25,535 nucleotides of DNA from JANXSF01 sp031394025. GTDB taxonomy: Bacteria; Acidobacteriota; Terriglobia; Bryobacterales; Bryobacteraceae. Positions 23,674 to 25,535 of the stretch are shown here, one piece after another. Location of the stretch: assembly GCA_031394025.1 (NCBI GenBank), contig JANMWO010000612.1, forward strand, positions 1 through 25,535, given 5' to 3'. How positions within the stretch are numbered: position 1 is the first letter of the stretch; the number at the start of each line of letters is the position of its first letter. The notes under the pieces are model-generated. The model was not told the origin of the DNA. It searched no databases and was given only the letters and a program-made list of their open reading frames with translations. A program made the translations under genes and the position numbers.

Positions 23674-25535
23674 TTAGAACAGCAGTTTCAATGCGAACTG
23701 AACACGACGTGGTTCCCCGGCGCTGGTGATCTGCCCTGCCCCAGCACCGTTAATATTGTTTCCGGGTAGTCCAAAAAACGGAGTATTGGTGGCATTGAAG
23801 GCTTCCGCACGGAACTGCAAACGGACGCGTTCCACAAAGGCGAATGATTTTGCCAATGAAAAATCCACGTTTTTCAAGGTTGGGCCAGTGAGAATATTTC
23901 GGCCAGAGTTTCCGTAAGTGTAGTTGGGTTGCACCTGGAAGGCAGCTAAATCGAACCACCGATCAATGGTCCGCTGATCAGCAGGTACAGTGCCCACACC
24001 AAGTCGATTTGGTCGATCCGCGCCACCAGCATTCGTGATGCCGCCGCTGGTAGTAACGGTAAAGGGCAGCCCACTGGTGCGGCCTACGATTGCGCTCACT
24101 TGCCAACCACCAAGGACCGCATCCGTTAGACGATTCGTAGTGGCCAGGAAATGTTTTCCTTTGCCAACAGGCAATTCGTAGGTTGTGCTGAGCACGTAAT
24201 TATGGCGGACATCGGTAAGAGAGTTGGCCCGATTCAACCGGCGGTCCCAGGGCTTCAAGACCGTGCCTGCATCGTTGTTGCCCACTTCGTCCACATTGTC
24301 AATAGCATGGGACCAAGTGTAAGCAGAAAGAAACGTCAAGCCCTTGGAAAAGCGTTTTTCAAGCCGGACCATTAACGCGTTGTAACTCAAGTTGCCCAAA
24401 GGTTCCTGTCGATTGACGGCTGTGTAGAAGGGCCACAGCCGAAGGTTGGCGACGGGAATGGAAGAGGGAACAATATTGAACGGAATATTGTAATTAATGC
24501 CAGTGAGCAGCTTGTGAGTGCTGTTGCCGCTGTACCCGACCGTAAGCAGCGTATCCAAAATAAGTTCGCGTTGCAGGTCAAAAAACCATTGGTTGGAATA
24601 TTGCGCTGGAAGAAATTTGTTGGGCGCATCAATCGCCACTGAGTTGGGTCCGGGCACAGAAGTCGCGGGAAGTTGCACTGCCGGGAACCCTCCACTGAGG
24701 GTCAATCTTGGATTGATGCGGTCAATGGTACCGAACCCAATTTCAACGAAATCCGGTGCTTGATTTTGAACACGGGCCCATTGTGTTTGCAGTGCATCGG
24801 CTTGCGCGTAGATCAGACCAATGCCGGAACGAACCACTGTTTTGTTCGTTAAACGGTAGGCCAGTCCCACCCGGGGCGCCAGATTGTTCAGATCATTTTT
24901 GCAGCCGCAGGAACCTTTAATGTTTGTCTGCTTCAATTGGATATCTGTTGATCCAGTGCGGGAAAAGTCCAGGTCAAATGTAGAAACACCGCCATCGGGA
25001 AATGTGGGGGCAAAGAAAATGTCGTAGCGAAGGCCCAGATTCAAGGTCAGACGCGGAGTGATCTTCCAATCGTCCTGAACAAAAGTTGCGAAATTGTTTA
25101 CCCATAAGTTCTCGCCATTTTCGTTGCCGATGGTGCCGCCACTGGCCAGACCCAACATGAACTCCGCAAGGCCATCCCCGGTGGCACCACGATTCGCTGG
25201 ATTAGCAGTGAACTCCCGGGCGAAAACAAACTGACCGCGCGCGAAACGGGCGGCATTACGAAACACATTTTCGCGCTTGAACTCAACCCCGAAACGAGTA
25301 TTGTGTTTGCCCCAGGCTTGGAAAAGTGTGTCGTTCAATTGATAGACCTTCAAGTTATTGGTATTGGGCCAAAACGAACGCGCGCCCAATTCGGAATACC
25401 CACCCGGAGAGAAGCGCGAAAGTCCGTGGTTGTTCGATACGTCGAAGTTGGTTTTGGGAATTCCCTTAATGCCGAAATCAGCGAAAGAGGCTGTGTCATA
25501 AGGGATGTCGAAACTGGTCGGCATGTTAGTAAAGC
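23674..25535 (-). CDS. TonB-dependent receptor / Oar-like outer-membrane protein, N-terminus beyond window
   Basis: The frame is open to the right edge (the bases before Met at 25524 continue as Phe-Thr-Asn), so this is a 5'-truncated gene; about 620 residues of the C-terminal barrel are present. Barrel features include alternating aromatic strands, the segment NNFATFVQDDWKITPRLTLN with GLRYD, APRVGLAYRL, NALMVRLEKRFSKGLTFLSA, RLQFRAEAFNATNTPFFG and a final LKLLF, whose terminal Phe is the outer-membrane protein signal. These are typical of the Oar/carboxypeptidase-regulatory-domain TonB receptors that are expanded in Acidobacteria. The N-terminal regulatory and plug domains should lie upstream. 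It probably imports a polymer fragment or other large substrate. The stop is 91 bases before the quinoprotein start. Confidence 0.92.
   Translation of the reverse strand, partial: FTNMPTSFDIPYDTASFADFGIKGIPKTNFDVSNNHGLSRFSPGGYSELGARSFWPNTNNLKVYQLNDTLFQAWGKHNTRFGVEFKRENVFRNAARFARGQFVFAREFTANPANRGATGDGLAEFMLGLASGGTIGNENGENLWVNNFATFVQDDWKITPRLTLNLGLRYDIFFAPTFPDGGVSTFDLDFSRTGSTDIQLKQTNIKGSCGCKNDLNNLAPRVGLAYRLTNKTVVRSGIGLIYAQADALQTQWARVQNQAPDFVEIGFGTIDRINPRLTLSGGFPAVQLPATSVPGPNSVAIDAPNKFLPAQYSNQWFFDLQRELILDTLLTVGYSGNSTHKLLTGINYNIPFNIVPSSIPVANLRLWPFYTAVNRQEPLGNLSYNALMVRLEKRFSKGLTFLSAYTWSHAIDNVDEVGNNDAGTVLKPWDRRLNRANSLTDVRHNYVLSTTYELPVGKGKHFLATTNRLTDAVLGGWQVSAIVGRTSGLPFTVTTSGGITNAGGADRPNRLGVGTVPADQRTIDRWFDLAAFQVQPNYTYGNSGRNILTGPTLKNVDFSLAKSFAFVERVRLQFRAEAFNATNTPFFGLPGNNINGAGAGQITSAGEPRRVQFALKLLF

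Noticed and set aside
1..25535. tRNA, rRNA, CRISPR, transposase or phage genes
   Set aside because: No CRISPR repeat-spacer array, transposase motif, integrase or tRNA-like cloverleaf was recognised; the coding frames leave almost no room for them.

Overview
The window looks like an Acidobacteriota chromosome, most plausibly Bryobacterales/Solibacteres-like. It carries Oar-type TonB receptor sequence, paired DUF1549/DUF1553 and DUF1501 genes, PQQ-propeller proteins and many exported proteins with Tat-like leaders. GC is about half by eye and almost every base is coding. This placement is inferred from gene content only; there is no rRNA or other phylogenetic marker here.

There are five blocks of alternating direction. 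(A) Minus, 6515 to 1: a tightly packed operon of DUF1501 protein, PPC-repeat surface protein, DUF1549/DUF1553 cytochrome-like protein, and a c-type cytochrome/WD40 protein cut by the left edge. (B) Plus, 6680 to 10362: a second, divergent pair (PSCyt1-DUF1549-DUF1553, then DUF1501) joined by an ATGA overlap. A and B share one 164-bp intergenic region. (C) Minus, 13562 to 10394: acyltransferase-3 membrane protein, short RNase II-type ribonuclease, and a VapBC toxin-antitoxin pair with a clear repeated operator. (D) Plus, 13587 to 14956: an HGSNAT-like membrane acetyltransferase and a small cysteine-cluster (YkgJ-type) protein. (E) Minus, 25535 to 14957: the C-terminal barrel of a TonB-dependent receptor, then a seven-gene operon-like run of two exported quinoprotein-like beta-propellers, an exported amidohydrolase, an iron-type alcohol dehydrogenase, a HemD-like protein, a Tat-type alpha-hydroxy-acid oxidase homologue and a DUF98 chorismate-lyase-like protein.

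Blocks A and B look like envelope redox modules of the kind widespread in Planctomycetes, Verrucomicrobia and Acidobacteria, whose reaction is still unknown. Block E looks like a mixed envelope/cytoplasm oxidative pathway for an unidentified organic substrate, lying next to an outer-membrane receptor. Neighbouring genes mostly overlap by 1 to 32 bases or lie within 35 bases of each other, so co-transcription and translational coupling within each block are likely. No tRNA, rRNA, CRISPR array, insertion sequence or prophage gene was seen. No gene-free stretch exceeds 300 bases; the longest is the 164-bp A/B spacer.
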